Source of the DNA: Actinomadura roseirufa
Lineage (GTDB): Bacteria; Actinomycetota; Actinomycetes; Streptosporangiales; Streptosporangiaceae
DNA: 51,266 nucleotides
NCBI RefSeq assembly: GCF_900659635.1
Contig: NZ_CAACVB010000031.1
Span: forward strand, 1-51,266
Direction of reading: 5' to 3'
Positions 35,347 to 42,919 of this stretch are shown here, one piece after another; position 1 is the first letter of the stretch, and every line of letters starts with the position of its first letter. Made by a program: the position numbers and the translations under genes. A model generated the notes under the pieces. That model made no database searches. It saw only the letters and a program-made list of their open reading frames with translations, and was not told where the DNA came from.

Positions 35347-37005
35347 ATCAAGAAGATCAAGAAGGCCGTGACGGCGCTCGGCATCGCCGGCCTCGTCCTG
35401 CCCCTGCCCCTGTCATCGGCCGCCGCGTCCCCGCCCGGCCCGCACCGTTCCCCGAGCTTCAAGTCCCCGAGCTTCAAGTCCCCGGACCTCAAGTCCCCGG
35501 ACTTCAAGCGCGGCGTCGTGTTCACCGGCGACCGCGCCGTGCTCGGCCGGTCGTTCGGCAAGCCGCGAGCCGCCGCCGGCGACCACGTGATCAAGCTCGA
35601 CCTGATCGACCGTTCGGGACGGGCCCCGGGGACGGCGGAGGCCCCCCGGGTGTACATCTGGCCGCTGGACGGCGGCGATCCGACGGGCGCCGACATCGTC
35701 GGCGGACACGGCGAAGAGAAGATCCCGACCGGCGACTACGCGATGTACGGCTACGTGAAGACCCATGAAACCGGCGGCGAGACCTCCATGACGCTGGTCT
35801 ATCTGCCCAAGGTCCACGTGGACGGGACCACCTCGGTGGTCCTGGACGCCCGTGCGGCCAAGCCGATCCGCGCGAGCGTGGACCGCGCCGGCGCCCGCGC
35901 GAACAACACCGCCGTTCTCGTCAGCCAGAAGCTGGGCAACGCCGAGCAGCCGACGGCCATGGACCTGAGCGGCAAGAACCTCTACATCACGCCCGTGCCT
36001 CGGGGTCTCGGCGTCACCTTCCACGTGCAGTCCGTACTGACCCGCGGGGGTGCCGTGACCGGCAGCCCGTACGTGTTCAACCTCGCGTCCTCCGCCGAGG
36101 GGATCCCGTCCGATCCAGGCGTCCATGCTCGGGAGCGCGACCTGGCCGCGGTCCGAACCCGCCACAACAGCGAAGGGGGACCGGGCTGCGCCGCGGCACA
36201 CGCGCTGGTGGACTTCGGTATCGGCGTGCAGGTGGGGCTCGCCTCCTCTCCCGGTGCCCTGCCCGTCACTCGGAGCGAGTACTTCTCGCCCGGGGTGGCC
36301 TGGGGCCTCCGCGAGGCCGTCAGCACCGCCGACTGCGCATTCACCGATTTCGACGTCAGCTACCGGGACGAACGATTTCCCCGTGCCGGCTCGTACTCCC
36401 GGCAATGGAACAATGCCCCGTTCGGGCCTGCCGGAGGTGTGCTCGACCTCAGCCGCGAGGGTGACGTCACCTTCGAAGCCCAGATGGCGGCCGCGGTGGA
36501 CGTGCCCGTTTCGTGGGAGTCCCTGCGAGGAGACTCGATGCTGCGCGATGCCGAGGGCACCCTGGTGGGGGTGAGCGCCGTCCCGGGCGAGGGCACTTCG
36601 TGGCCGAGCCCTGCTCCGGGCAAGCACACGCTCACGGTCGACGCCGAACGCGCGGTGCCGTGGTCCGACCTGTCCACCCGGCAGCACGTCGTCTGGGATC
36701 TCGACATCAAGGGCAACGAGGTGATCAAACTGCCCGCCGTGCGCTACCGGACGTCCCTGGACGACGCCAACCGCGCCCGGCCGGGCTCGCGCCAGGAGGT
36801 CTCGCTCGTCCCCGAAGGGCTTCCGGCGGGTACCCGGCCGGTGTTCTCCGTCTCCTACGACGACGGCACGACGTGGCGGCGAGTGCCGGTGAGCGCGAGC
36901 GGGACCGCCTCGTTCACCAACCCGTCCTCCGGCCATGTGTCGCTGCGCACCCAGGTCCCGGGGGTGCTCGACCAGACGGTCATCCACGCCTACGGCGTTC
37001 GCTGA
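35347..37005 (+). CDS. Large secreted protein of unknown function, possible ATC start
   Basis: About 552 aa. A GAGGAG ribosome-binding site (35335-35340) points to an ATC at 35347 as start: that gives KKIKKAVTALGIAGLVLPLP, a complete signal peptide with positive n-region, whereas the first standard codon, GTG 35368, loses all positive charges. After cleavage come four Ser-Pro-x-(F/L)-Lys pentapeptides, then a long beta-rich region without catalytic motifs that I recognise. Parts (VIKLDLIDRSG, FSVSYDDGTTWRRVPV, VSLRTQ) are reminiscent of the accessory C-terminal regions of actinomycete subtilases, but no protease domain is present. It follows the ECF sigma operon and may be one of its targets. 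Confidence 0.65.
   Translation: MKKIKKAVTALGIAGLVLPLPLSSAAASPPGPHRSPSFKSPSFKSPDLKSPDFKRGVVFTGDRAVLGRSFGKPRAAAGDHVIKLDLIDRSGRAPGTAEAPRVYIWPLDGGDPTGADIVGGHGEEKIPTGDYAMYGYVKTHETGGETSMTLVYLPKVHVDGTTSVVLDARAAKPIRASVDRAGARANNTAVLVSQKLGNAEQPTAMDLSGKNLYITPVPRGLGVTFHVQSVLTRGGAVTGSPYVFNLASSAEGIPSDPGVHARERDLAAVRTRHNSEGGPGCAAAHALVDFGIGVQVGLASSPGALPVTRSEYFSPGVAWGLREAVSTADCAFTDFDVSYRDERFPRAGSYSRQWNNAPFGPAGGVLDLSREGDVTFEAQMAAAVDVPVSWESLRGDSMLRDAEGTLVGVSAVPGEGTSWPSPAPGKHTLTVDAERAVPWSDLSTRQHVVWDLDIKGNEVIKLPAVRYRTSLDDANRARPGSRQEVSLVPEGLPAGTRPVFSVSYDDGTTWRRVPVSASGTASFTNPSSGHVSLRTQVPGVLDQTVIHAYGVR
35450..35510. repeat. 15-bp repeat encoding SP(S/D)(F/L)K units
   Basis: Four consecutive 15-bp units of the type CCGAGCTTCAAGTCC follow the signal peptide of the secreted protein, with the last two drifting to Asp. 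They encode a basic proline-rich linker. Confidence 0.75.
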
Positions 37006-37012
37006 CGACCAC

Positions 37013-37048
37013 GATGCCCCGGGCCACGGCGAGGCGGACCGGGGCATC
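37013..37048. terminator. Inverted repeat between convergent genes
   Basis: GATGCCCCGG (37013-37022) and CCGGGGCATC (37039-37048) form a perfect ten-bp stem with a 16-base loop between the convergent secreted-protein and DUF5713 genes. Likely a bidirectional terminator. Confidence 0.65.
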
Positions 37049-37074
37049 GCCGCGGCGGCGAAGCGGTACGGCGA

Positions 37075-37416
37075 TCACCAGTCGCGGACGGCGATGAGTT
37101 TCTCGATGTCGGCGTCCTCGAAGCCGTAGGCGGACGCGATGAACCAGAAGTCCTCGGCGATCTCCTCGCGCGCGACGGTCTCGATCTCGCTTCCGGCGGC
37201 GTCGAAATCCTCGTTCAGGGCATTGAACTCCTCCGTCGCCGCCTCGGTCAGGGTGTACAGCGACGTGAGGTCGGCCGGTCGCTCGCCCTCGATCCGCTCG
37301 CACAACCTGAGGAGGATCGCCTTCCCCTTGTCGACGACGTGATCGGGGTAGTACTCGTCCGCGTAGAGCAGCCGGAGGAACTCGCGACCCGCGACCCGCT
37401 CATTGGTGATCGGCAC
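37075..37416 (-). CDS. DUF5713 family protein
   Basis: A 113-aa all-helical protein. The sequence FLRLLYADEYYPDHVVDKGK, AILLRLCERIEGERPADLTS, TEAATEEFNALNEDF and EIETVAREEIAEDFWFIASA matches the DUF5713 pattern over its full length. Function unknown; it is cytoplasmic and acidic. It stands divergent from the epimerase gene. Confidence 0.8.
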   Translation of the reverse strand: MPITNERVAGREFLRLLYADEYYPDHVVDKGKAILLRLCERIEGERPADLTSLYTLTEAATEEFNALNEDFDAAGSEIETVAREEIAEDFWFIASAYGFEDADIEKLIAVRDW

Positions 37417-37493
37417 AGCGCCCCTTCCCCTCGTGGTTCGGTGACCGGCTTCTGATCCTGCACCCCGGGTCCGACATTGCCTAAGGTCGTCTC

Positions 37494-38531
37494 ATGCCCA
37501 GAGCGCTGATCCTTGGGGGTACCGGACTGATCGGCGGTGCCGTGGCCCGGCGGCTGCTGGCCAACGGGTGGGAGGTGGACGTCAGCGGACGGAATCCCGT
37601 CCGTGTGCCGTCCGAGATCGCGGCGGCCGGGGGTCGTTTCGTCGCCGCGGACCGGGGCGACGACGCGCAACTCAGGGCCGCGCTGGGCGACGGTGCCGAC
37701 CTGCTCGTTGACTGCGTCTGTTACACCGCCGCCCACGCCCGGCTCCTCCTGCCGCTCGCCGAGGACGCCGCCTCCACGGTGCTGATCTCCAGCAGGGCCG
37801 TGTACGTCGATGACGAGGGCAATCACTCCAACTCCGACGTCCCGCCCCGCTTCGACGGTCCCATCCGCGAGACGCGGCCGACCTTGGCCGCCGGTGACAT
37901 GGACTACAGATCCCGAGAGGGCTACGGCCCCAACAAGGTCGCGGCCGAGCACGTCGCCCTGGACAGCGGCCTGCCCATCACCGTGATACGTCCCGCCCAC
38001 GTCCACGGTGTGGGCGCGGCCCGTCCGAGGGAATGGGTGTTCGTCAAACGGGTTCTGGACGGGCGCGGCGCCGTGCTGCTCGCGCGCGGGGGCGCCGGGC
38101 TCGTCCACACCACGGCCGCGGCCAACATCGCTTCGCTGGTGGAGACGGTCGCCGCCCGGCCCGGCGCGCGCATCCTGAACTGCGCGGACCCCGACGCGCC
38201 GAGCGTGCTGGAGATCTCCCGGGTCGTCGCGCGGCACTTCGGGCACGCGTGGGAGGAGGTCCTTCTCGACGGCACGGTTCCGGACGGGCTGGGGCGGACC
38301 CCGTGGGACTCCCCGCATCCGGTCGTGCTGGACACCTCCGCCGCCGAGGAGCTCGGATATCGGCCCGCCGGGGACTACGCGACGACGGTCGCCGCCGAAC
38401 TCGACTGGCTGTCCGAGGCGGCCCGGAGCGGAGACCAAGCGGGGATCCTGCCCAAAGCGGACGACCCGTACTTCAGCCGGTTCTTCGACTACGCGGCCGA
38501 GGACGCGTTCCTCGCCGGCCGCACCCGCTGA
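37494..38531 (+). CDS. NAD(P)-dependent epimerase/dehydratase-like reductase
   Basis: A 345-aa extended-SDR protein. The Rossmann motif LILGGTGLIGGAVARRLLAN opens it; D-box-like DLLVDCVCYTAAHARLLLPL, ISSRAVYVD and the catalytic-type YGPNKVAAEH (YxxxK) follow. The substrate side ends with FSRFFDYAAEDAFLAG. Members act on sugar nucleotides, but the subgroup here is also annotated as generic reductase; the substrate cannot be read. ATG start. Confidence 0.88.
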   Translation: MPRALILGGTGLIGGAVARRLLANGWEVDVSGRNPVRVPSEIAAAGGRFVAADRGDDAQLRAALGDGADLLVDCVCYTAAHARLLLPLAEDAASTVLISSRAVYVDDEGNHSNSDVPPRFDGPIRETRPTLAAGDMDYRSREGYGPNKVAAEHVALDSGLPITVIRPAHVHGVGAARPREWVFVKRVLDGRGAVLLARGGAGLVHTTAAANIASLVETVAARPGARILNCADPDAPSVLEISRVVARHFGHAWEEVLLDGTVPDGLGRTPWDSPHPVVLDTSAAEELGYRPAGDYATTVAAELDWLSEAARSGDQAGILPKADDPYFSRFFDYAAEDAFLAGRTR

Positions 38532-38562
38532 ACGCGGCGGGCGGCGGCCGTCCGGGGTGTCC

Positions 38563-39018
38563 TCAGAGGCATGAACCCGGGACGGAGGGCTGGGCCATGC
38601 GTCCCTCGACGATGCGTTGAAGCAGCGTGCGGAGCTGCTCCTGTTCCGGTGGTGTCAGGTCGCTGAGGAGATCGTCCTCGATCTGGCCGACGGTTCGCGC
38701 GGAGGTGGCGAGGGCGCGGTGGCCGGCGGCGGTGACGGTGACGATGCGGGCGCGGCGGTCGTGCGGGTCCGGGTGCTTCTCGATCAGTTCGTGCCGTTCG
38801 AGATGGTCGAGGACGGGGATGAGCGTGCTCTTGTCGAGGCCGGCCTTGCGGGCGATGGCGAGCTGGGTGGGCGCCCCCTCGGAGATGGCGGCGAGGACGA
38901 CGTGCTCGCGCACTCCGAGGCCGAGCCGCTCCAGTGCCTGCTGCTGGGTCTGCTTGGAGACGTGCGCGACGATGGACAGGAGCAGGACGAGGTTCTCGCG
39001 CAGCGGACGCTCCGGCAC
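38563..39018 (-). CDS. MarR-family transcriptional regulator
   Basis: A 151-aa dimeric winged-helix regulator (LGVREHVVLAAISEGAPTQL, AIARKAGLDKSTLIPVLDHL, ERHELIEKHPDPHDRRARIV, TVTAAGHRAL). The pattern LxxHGLxxKxxxxxDRR, here ELIEKHPDPHDRR, forms the wing. It lies 55 bases downstream of the MFS exporter gene on the same strand and may control it or the dyad-rich region near 41350. Confidence 0.93.
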   Translation of the reverse strand: MPERPLRENLVLLLSIVAHVSKQTQQQALERLGLGVREHVVLAAISEGAPTQLAIARKAGLDKSTLIPVLDHLERHELIEKHPDPHDRRARIVTVTAAGHRALATSARTVGQIEDDLLSDLTPPEQEQLRTLLQRIVEGRMAQPSVPGSCL

Positions 39019-39073
39019 GGTGCTCCCCTTCCCTCCGCGACCATGGGCTGGACTCGGATGTTCTGACCTAAGA

Positions 39074-40312
39074 CTATTCCTGCCCCCGTACCCGTGCGGG
39101 CGTCCTGGGGGAGACGGGCTGTGGCCGCGGCCCGATGAGGCGGTCGCGCGCGGAGGCCAGGCCGGTGATCGTCTGCGGGACGAGCAGGACGAGCAGGACG
39201 GCCAGGGCGGGCGTCCAGGAGCCGGTGGCGTCGTGCAGGGCGCCGACGGCGAGCGGGCCGATACCGGCGATCACGTAGCCGACGGACTGCGCCATCGTGG
39301 ACAGGGCCGCGGCGTCCTGGCCGGTGCGGGTCCGCAAGGCGATCATGGTGAGCGCGAGGGGGAAGATCGCGCCCATGCCCAGGCCGAGCAGCGCGGCCCA
39401 CAGGTAGGGCAGCGTGGTCGGCGCGACCAGGAGGCCCGTCAGCCCGACGACGGTGAAGCCCGTCAGCCCGGCGACCCATCGGCGCTGGTCGGGGCTGCGG
39501 CTGGCCAGCGCGGGCAGGACGAGCGTCACCGGGGTGGCGACGATGGTGGCGACCGACAGCAGTGCTCCGGCGGTGGAGGAGCTGATGCCCTGCGCGGTGT
39601 AGATGGCCGGAAGCCAGGCCAGCACGGTGTGGTAGGTCAGCGACAGCAGCCCCATGAAGACGGTGAACTCCCAGGCCCGCCGATCGCGCAGGAACCCCGC
39701 CACGCCGGTGCTCGGCGCGGGGCCGTCGCCGGCCGCGGGGCGGCCGGACTGAGGCAGCCACACCAGCAGCGCGAGGACGGCGGGGATCGTCCAGACGCCG
39801 ATCGCGCCGCGCCATCCGAGCCCGAGGGCGTCGCCGAGGGGCACGGTCGTTCCGGCGGCGATGGCCGCGGCGCCCGCCAGGGACGTGGTGTACAGGCCGC
39901 TCATCAGGCCGATCCGGTCCGGGAAGTCGCGTTTGACCAGGGCGGGCAGCAGCACGTTGGCCACCGCGATGCCCACGGCGAGCACGCCCGTCCCGGCGAA
40001 GAGCGTCGTCTGGGCGGGCACCATCCGCAGCAGTGAGCCGGCGATGAACAGCAGCAGCGCGACGAGCAGCGCGCGTTCGACGCCGACGCGGCGGGTCAGC
40101 ACGGGGGCCAGGGGAGCACCCAGGCCGAAGAGCAGCACCGGGAGGGCGTTGAGGACGTTCGCGCCGGCCGCCGACAGGCCGAGTCCGGCGTGCAGCTGAT
40201 CCAGCACCGTCGCCACGCTCGCGATCGCCGGACGCAGGTTCGCGGCGATCAGTACCACTCCGGCGCCCAGCAGGATCGCCGAGCCCCGCCCTTTCTGGAT
40301 GCTCTGGGACAT
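39074..40312 (-). CDS. MFS transporter of the CynX/NimT group
   Basis: A 412-aa twelve-helix permease. The opening GAGVVLIAANLRPAIASVAT, VGVERALLVALLLFIAGSLL, ANVLLPALVKRDFPDRIGLM and a mid-loop before FTVFMGLLSLTYHTVLAWLP are typical of the cyanate/2-nitroimidazole transporter group. The ATG at 40312 is immediately before the conserved start; the longer in-frame reading to 40402 crosses a terminator and is rejected. Substrate unknown; drug efflux is plausible next to a MarR gene. Confidence 0.9.
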   Translation of the reverse strand: MSQSIQKGRGSAILLGAGVVLIAANLRPAIASVATVLDQLHAGLGLSAAGANVLNALPVLLFGLGAPLAPVLTRRVGVERALLVALLLFIAGSLLRMVPAQTTLFAGTGVLAVGIAVANVLLPALVKRDFPDRIGLMSGLYTTSLAGAAAIAAGTTVPLGDALGLGWRGAIGVWTIPAVLALLVWLPQSGRPAAGDGPAPSTGVAGFLRDRRAWEFTVFMGLLSLTYHTVLAWLPAIYTAQGISSSTAGALLSVATIVATPVTLVLPALASRSPDQRRWVAGLTGFTVVGLTGLLVAPTTLPYLWAALLGLGMGAIFPLALTMIALRTRTGQDAAALSTMAQSVGYVIAGIGPLAVGALHDATGSWTPALAVLLVLLVPQTITGLASARDRLIGPRPQPVSPRTPARVRGQE

Positions 40313-40344
40313 GCCCGTCCTCCTTGTCTCGGGTCGTGCGGCCG

Positions 40345-40390
40345 GGCGCGGTCCCGCGAGCCCGCCCTGAGGGGGGCGCGGGACCGCGCC
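40345..40390. terminator. Terminator between the hydrolase and MFS genes
   Basis: A perfect 14-bp inverted repeat (40345-40358 and 40377-40390) with an 18-base loop lies directly after the hydrolase stop on the minus strand and before the MFS start. Confidence 0.75.
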
Positions 40391-40412
40391 ACGGGGACGC
40401 ACGGCGGTGGGC

Positions 40413-41333
40413 TCAGGCGAAGAACGCCGACAGCAGTTCGACGACGGTCTCGGGCTGTTCCTCGGGGAGGTAGTGGCCGCTCTTCTCGACCTTCACCACC
40501 TGGACGTCGGGCCCCTTGCCGGGCAGGACGGCGGCCAGGTACGGGTAGTTGCTGTGGTCGCCTCCGAGCGCGAGGACGGGCACGGCCAGCGGCCCGTAGT
40601 CCTTCTCGTCCTCGATGTCCTGGATGAACGCCTTGTACCAGGCGCTGCCCGCGCGGACGGCGTCGGCGGTGGAGTAGGCCCGCGCGTAGATGTCGCGGTC
40701 CCGCTCACCGATCGTGGCGGGGTCCAGGAGCAGGTAGCCGAAGAGCCAGTCGATCAGGTCGCGTTCGCGGCCGGCGAGCAGCTTCTCCGACAGCCCGTGG
40801 ACCTGGTTCATCGCGAACCACCACAGGTAGACGCGCGAGCCCGCGTGCAGGTCGCCGTCCACGTGCTGGTCGGGCTGCGGCAGCAGGGTGAGGTCGTGCA
40901 GCGTCTCGTCGGGGTGGTGGACGTCCAGCAGGGCCGCCTTCCGCACGGTCTCCGGATGGTTGGCCGCCATGGACTGGGCGACCATCGCGCCGATGTCGTG
41001 ACCGGCGATGTACGCGCTCTCGTGGCCGAGGTGCCGCACCAGTTCGACGATGTCGCGGGCCATGGTCTTCTTGTCGTAGCCGCCGGCGGGCTTGGCCGAG
41101 CCGCCCATGCCGCGCAGGTCGACCGCGATCACCCGGTACTCCCGGGCCAGCCTCGGCATGATCCTGTTGAACTGCCACCACGTCTGCGGCCAGCCGCCCA
41201 GCAGCACCAGCGGCTCTCCCCGCCCGCCCTCGACATAGTGCAGGCGGGTCCCGTTGACCTCCGCGTGGCGGCTGGTGAAGCCGCCCTCCAGTGACCGGGC
41301 GAGCTCCGCGTCCGACATGACGTCCGTCATCAT
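40413..41333 (-). CDS. Alpha/beta hydrolase, epoxide-hydrolase-like
   Basis: A 306-aa cytoplasmic hydrolase: LVLLGGWPQTWWQFNRIMPR with the oxyanion-hole HGxP-like motif as GGWP, VIAVDLRGMGGSAKP, and the nucleophile elbow AGHDIGAMVAQSMA, where an Asp (GHDIG) rather than Ser is the nucleophile, as in epoxide hydrolases and haloalkane dehalogenases. SGHYLPEEQPE provides the catalytic His. ATG 41333 (or 41330) follows GGAG; the upstream 38 codons in frame run through the operator region and are rejected. Divergent from the NDK-like gene. Confidence 0.88.
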   Translation of the reverse strand: MMTDVMSDAELARSLEGGFTSRHAEVNGTRLHYVEGGRGEPLVLLGGWPQTWWQFNRIMPRLAREYRVIAVDLRGMGGSAKPAGGYDKKTMARDIVELVRHLGHESAYIAGHDIGAMVAQSMAANHPETVRKAALLDVHHPDETLHDLTLLPQPDQHVDGDLHAGSRVYLWWFAMNQVHGLSEKLLAGRERDLIDWLFGYLLLDPATIGERDRDIYARAYSTADAVRAGSAWYKAFIQDIEDEKDYGPLAVPVLALGGDHSNYPYLAAVLPGKGPDVQVVKVEKSGHYLPEEQPETVVELLSAFFA

Positions 41334-41349
41334 CACTCCATCTTCTCGA

Positions 41350-41418
41350 CTCAGATCGTCTGAGATCAGAAGATATGGACTCAGTTGTTCTGATGTCAAA
41401 TCATCTGAACTGAGTAGA
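41350..41418. promoter_or_regulatory. Dense operator array in a divergent promoter region
   Basis: Within 70 bases lie CTCAGATCGTCTGAG (perfect dyad, 41350-41364), ATCAGAA...TTCTGAT (41365-41371 / 41388-41394), TCAGTTGTTCTGA (41381-41393) and TCATCTGAACTGAGTAGA (41401-41418). All share TCAGA/TCTGA-type half sites. The region is AT-rich compared with its surroundings and controls the hydrolase on one side and the NDK-like gene on the other. A MarR- or TetR-type dimer is the most likely ligand. Confidence 0.7.
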
Positions 41419-41478
41419 TGTGCGATGATGGCTCCGGCGCGGGCCACCGCGCCGGAACCCTCGTGGAGGCGTTGATCG

Positions 41479-42516
41479 ATGACGGCGACCCCCGGCCCGT
41501 CGGCGAACGGTGCGGGCGATGAGCTCGATCCCGGTTGGTCCTACACCCTGGTGACCCCCGACGGCGTCATCAGCGACGCCATCGGGTGGATACTGCCGAG
41601 ACTCCGGGATCACGGGTTCCGGGTATCGACCTTCGGCCTGGTGTCCCTGGACGCGAAGGTCATGTACGAGCTCTACACGGAGACCGAGTACGACCCGGAT
41701 CAGCTGCGGGTGAAGCCCGGCCAGCCGAAGCTGCCGATCGCCATGTTCGAGGACCTGTACGCCCTGGCGCCCGCGTGCCTGCTGATGCTGCGGCATCCGG
41801 ACGGCCGTGCCTGCCCGAAGATGGCCGACTGCAAGGGCGGCACCCGGCCCGAGTACGCCGCCCCCGGCAGCATCCGCGCCCAGGGCGAGAACGTCATCCT
41901 CAACTTCCTGCACTCGCCGGACGACCAGCCCTCGGCGCTCAGGGAGCTGCGTCTCCTCGTCGGAGCCGCCGAGACGAGGCGCCTCGTCGCGATGACCCGG
42001 TGCCAGGACGACGGCGTCAACGCCCTGGCCGGCGTGGACAGGCTCGATGCCTGCCTGCCCGCGTTCCACGGCCCGGACGCCATGTCGTTCCCGGCCATCG
42101 CGAACCGCGTCGGGAACCGCGTGCTCCAGCGTCTCGTCCCCATCGCGTTCGAGGCCGGAACCGCCCTGGATCGGCTCACCGCCGCCCACGCCGCCCTGGG
42201 TGATCAGCGGGCGGAGCTGGGATCCCTCGTGACGAGCCGGGAACGGCTCCAGGCGTCGCGGCGCCTCGGCGGGCGCATCGGGTCACATCTGTCGTCCGCC
42301 GCGGACTCGCTGGGCGAGCCGCTCATCGCGGACGGCGTGCGCGCTCTGACGGACCTCTACGAACTGGGCGGACCCCGGGATCTGGCCCCGGCCCTCGCCC
42401 TGGCCGGGCGCGGCGTCTACCTGGCCGCCGCTGAGAAGGCGGCCCTGGAGGCCCACCGCCACGCCTTCGTCTCCAACGAGTTCCTCGACGAGATCTACTC
42501 GGACGGCGCCGGATGA
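41479..42516 (+). CDS. Protein with a degenerate nucleoside-diphosphate-kinase domain
   Basis: A 345-aa soluble protein. Residues ~20-160 resemble nucleoside-diphosphate kinase: YTLVTPDGVISDAIGWILPR and LRDHGFRVSTF match the opening xxKPDxVxxGLxGxIlxRfExxGF pattern, and PGSIRAQGENVILNFLHSPD then QPSALRELRLL matches PGTIRGDFxxxxxxNxxHgSDSxesAxxEi with the catalytic histidine as H145. The Lys of KPD is Thr here and there is a ~25-residue insertion with two Cys (ACPKMADCKGG). Residues ~170-345 are helical without recognised family. It might be an NDK-fold nucleotide-binding or modifying protein rather than a housekeeping NDK. Confidence 0.6.
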   Translation: MTATPGPSANGAGDELDPGWSYTLVTPDGVISDAIGWILPRLRDHGFRVSTFGLVSLDAKVMYELYTETEYDPDQLRVKPGQPKLPIAMFEDLYALAPACLLMLRHPDGRACPKMADCKGGTRPEYAAPGSIRAQGENVILNFLHSPDDQPSALRELRLLVGAAETRRLVAMTRCQDDGVNALAGVDRLDACLPAFHGPDAMSFPAIANRVGNRVLQRLVPIAFEAGTALDRLTAAHAALGDQRAELGSLVTSRERLQASRRLGGRIGSHLSSAADSLGEPLIADGVRALTDLYELGGPRDLAPALALAGRGVYLAAAEKAALEAHRHAFVSNEFLDEIYSDGAG

Positions 42517-42604
42517 GCGCGGTGGCCGATGAAGGCGGCGAGGCCGCGCCGCGCGCCGGTGCCCGTCGGCGGACGCGGGAGCGGCCGGCCCGTTTCGAGC
42601 ACGG

Positions 42605-42700
42605 TCAGTACGGCAGGAGGCGACCCGAGGGGGTCCGCAGGTCGGGCGGGCTCGGTTGACGTGGGGGCTTGGGGCGCTTGATGAGCTGCTGCCGTGCCAT
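42605..42700 (-). CDS. Small ORF, 31-aa proline/arginine-rich peptide
   Basis: Minus-strand ATG at 42700 preceded by GGGGGAGAT (GGAG nine bases from the ATG) opens a 31-residue peptide: MARQQLIKRPKPPRQP, SPPDLRTPSG, RLLPY. It is strongly basic with six prolines in the middle and ends in an aromatic residue. No Cys, signal peptide or known leader is present. It might be a RiPP-like or antimicrobial peptide, a leader, or chance; no maturation genes are adjacent. Confidence 0.35.
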   Translation of the reverse strand: MARQQLIKRPKPPRQPSPPDLRTPSGRLLPY

Positions 42701-42811
42701 GGTGATCATCTCCCCCGCCGGACCGGGTGCTAACCCGCCGATCGAGCCGATGTGGCCTGCACTCCGTACGACGCGCCGGCCGCCCCGGAGGTTCGCCGAG
42801 CTTATGCGGCA

Positions 42812-42846
42812 ACCTCTACAGGTTCGACCGATTTTCTGCGGTCGAT
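42812..42846. terminator. Paired hairpins downstream of the ABC permease
   Basis: AACCT-CTAC-AGGTT (42812-42825) is followed directly by TCGACCG-N8-CGGTCGA (42825-42846), with the loop ATTTTCTG. They lie about 75 bases after the permease stop on the minus strand and may end that transcript. Confidence 0.45.
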
Positions 42847-42919
42847 CTTCGCGTTGGGTGTCCCGTCCGCTACCGGGAGTGCGTGGCCGAAGCCGGTCTC
42901 GGGAGTCGGGGGGACCGGT

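Larger units (their letters stand above)
42517..42919. other. Gap with a small ORF and two hairpins
   Basis: Apart from a 31-codon ORF on the minus strand (42605-42700) and stem-loops at 42812-42846, I see no gene. Longer open frames on both strands are biased and lack starts. Confidence 0.5.
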
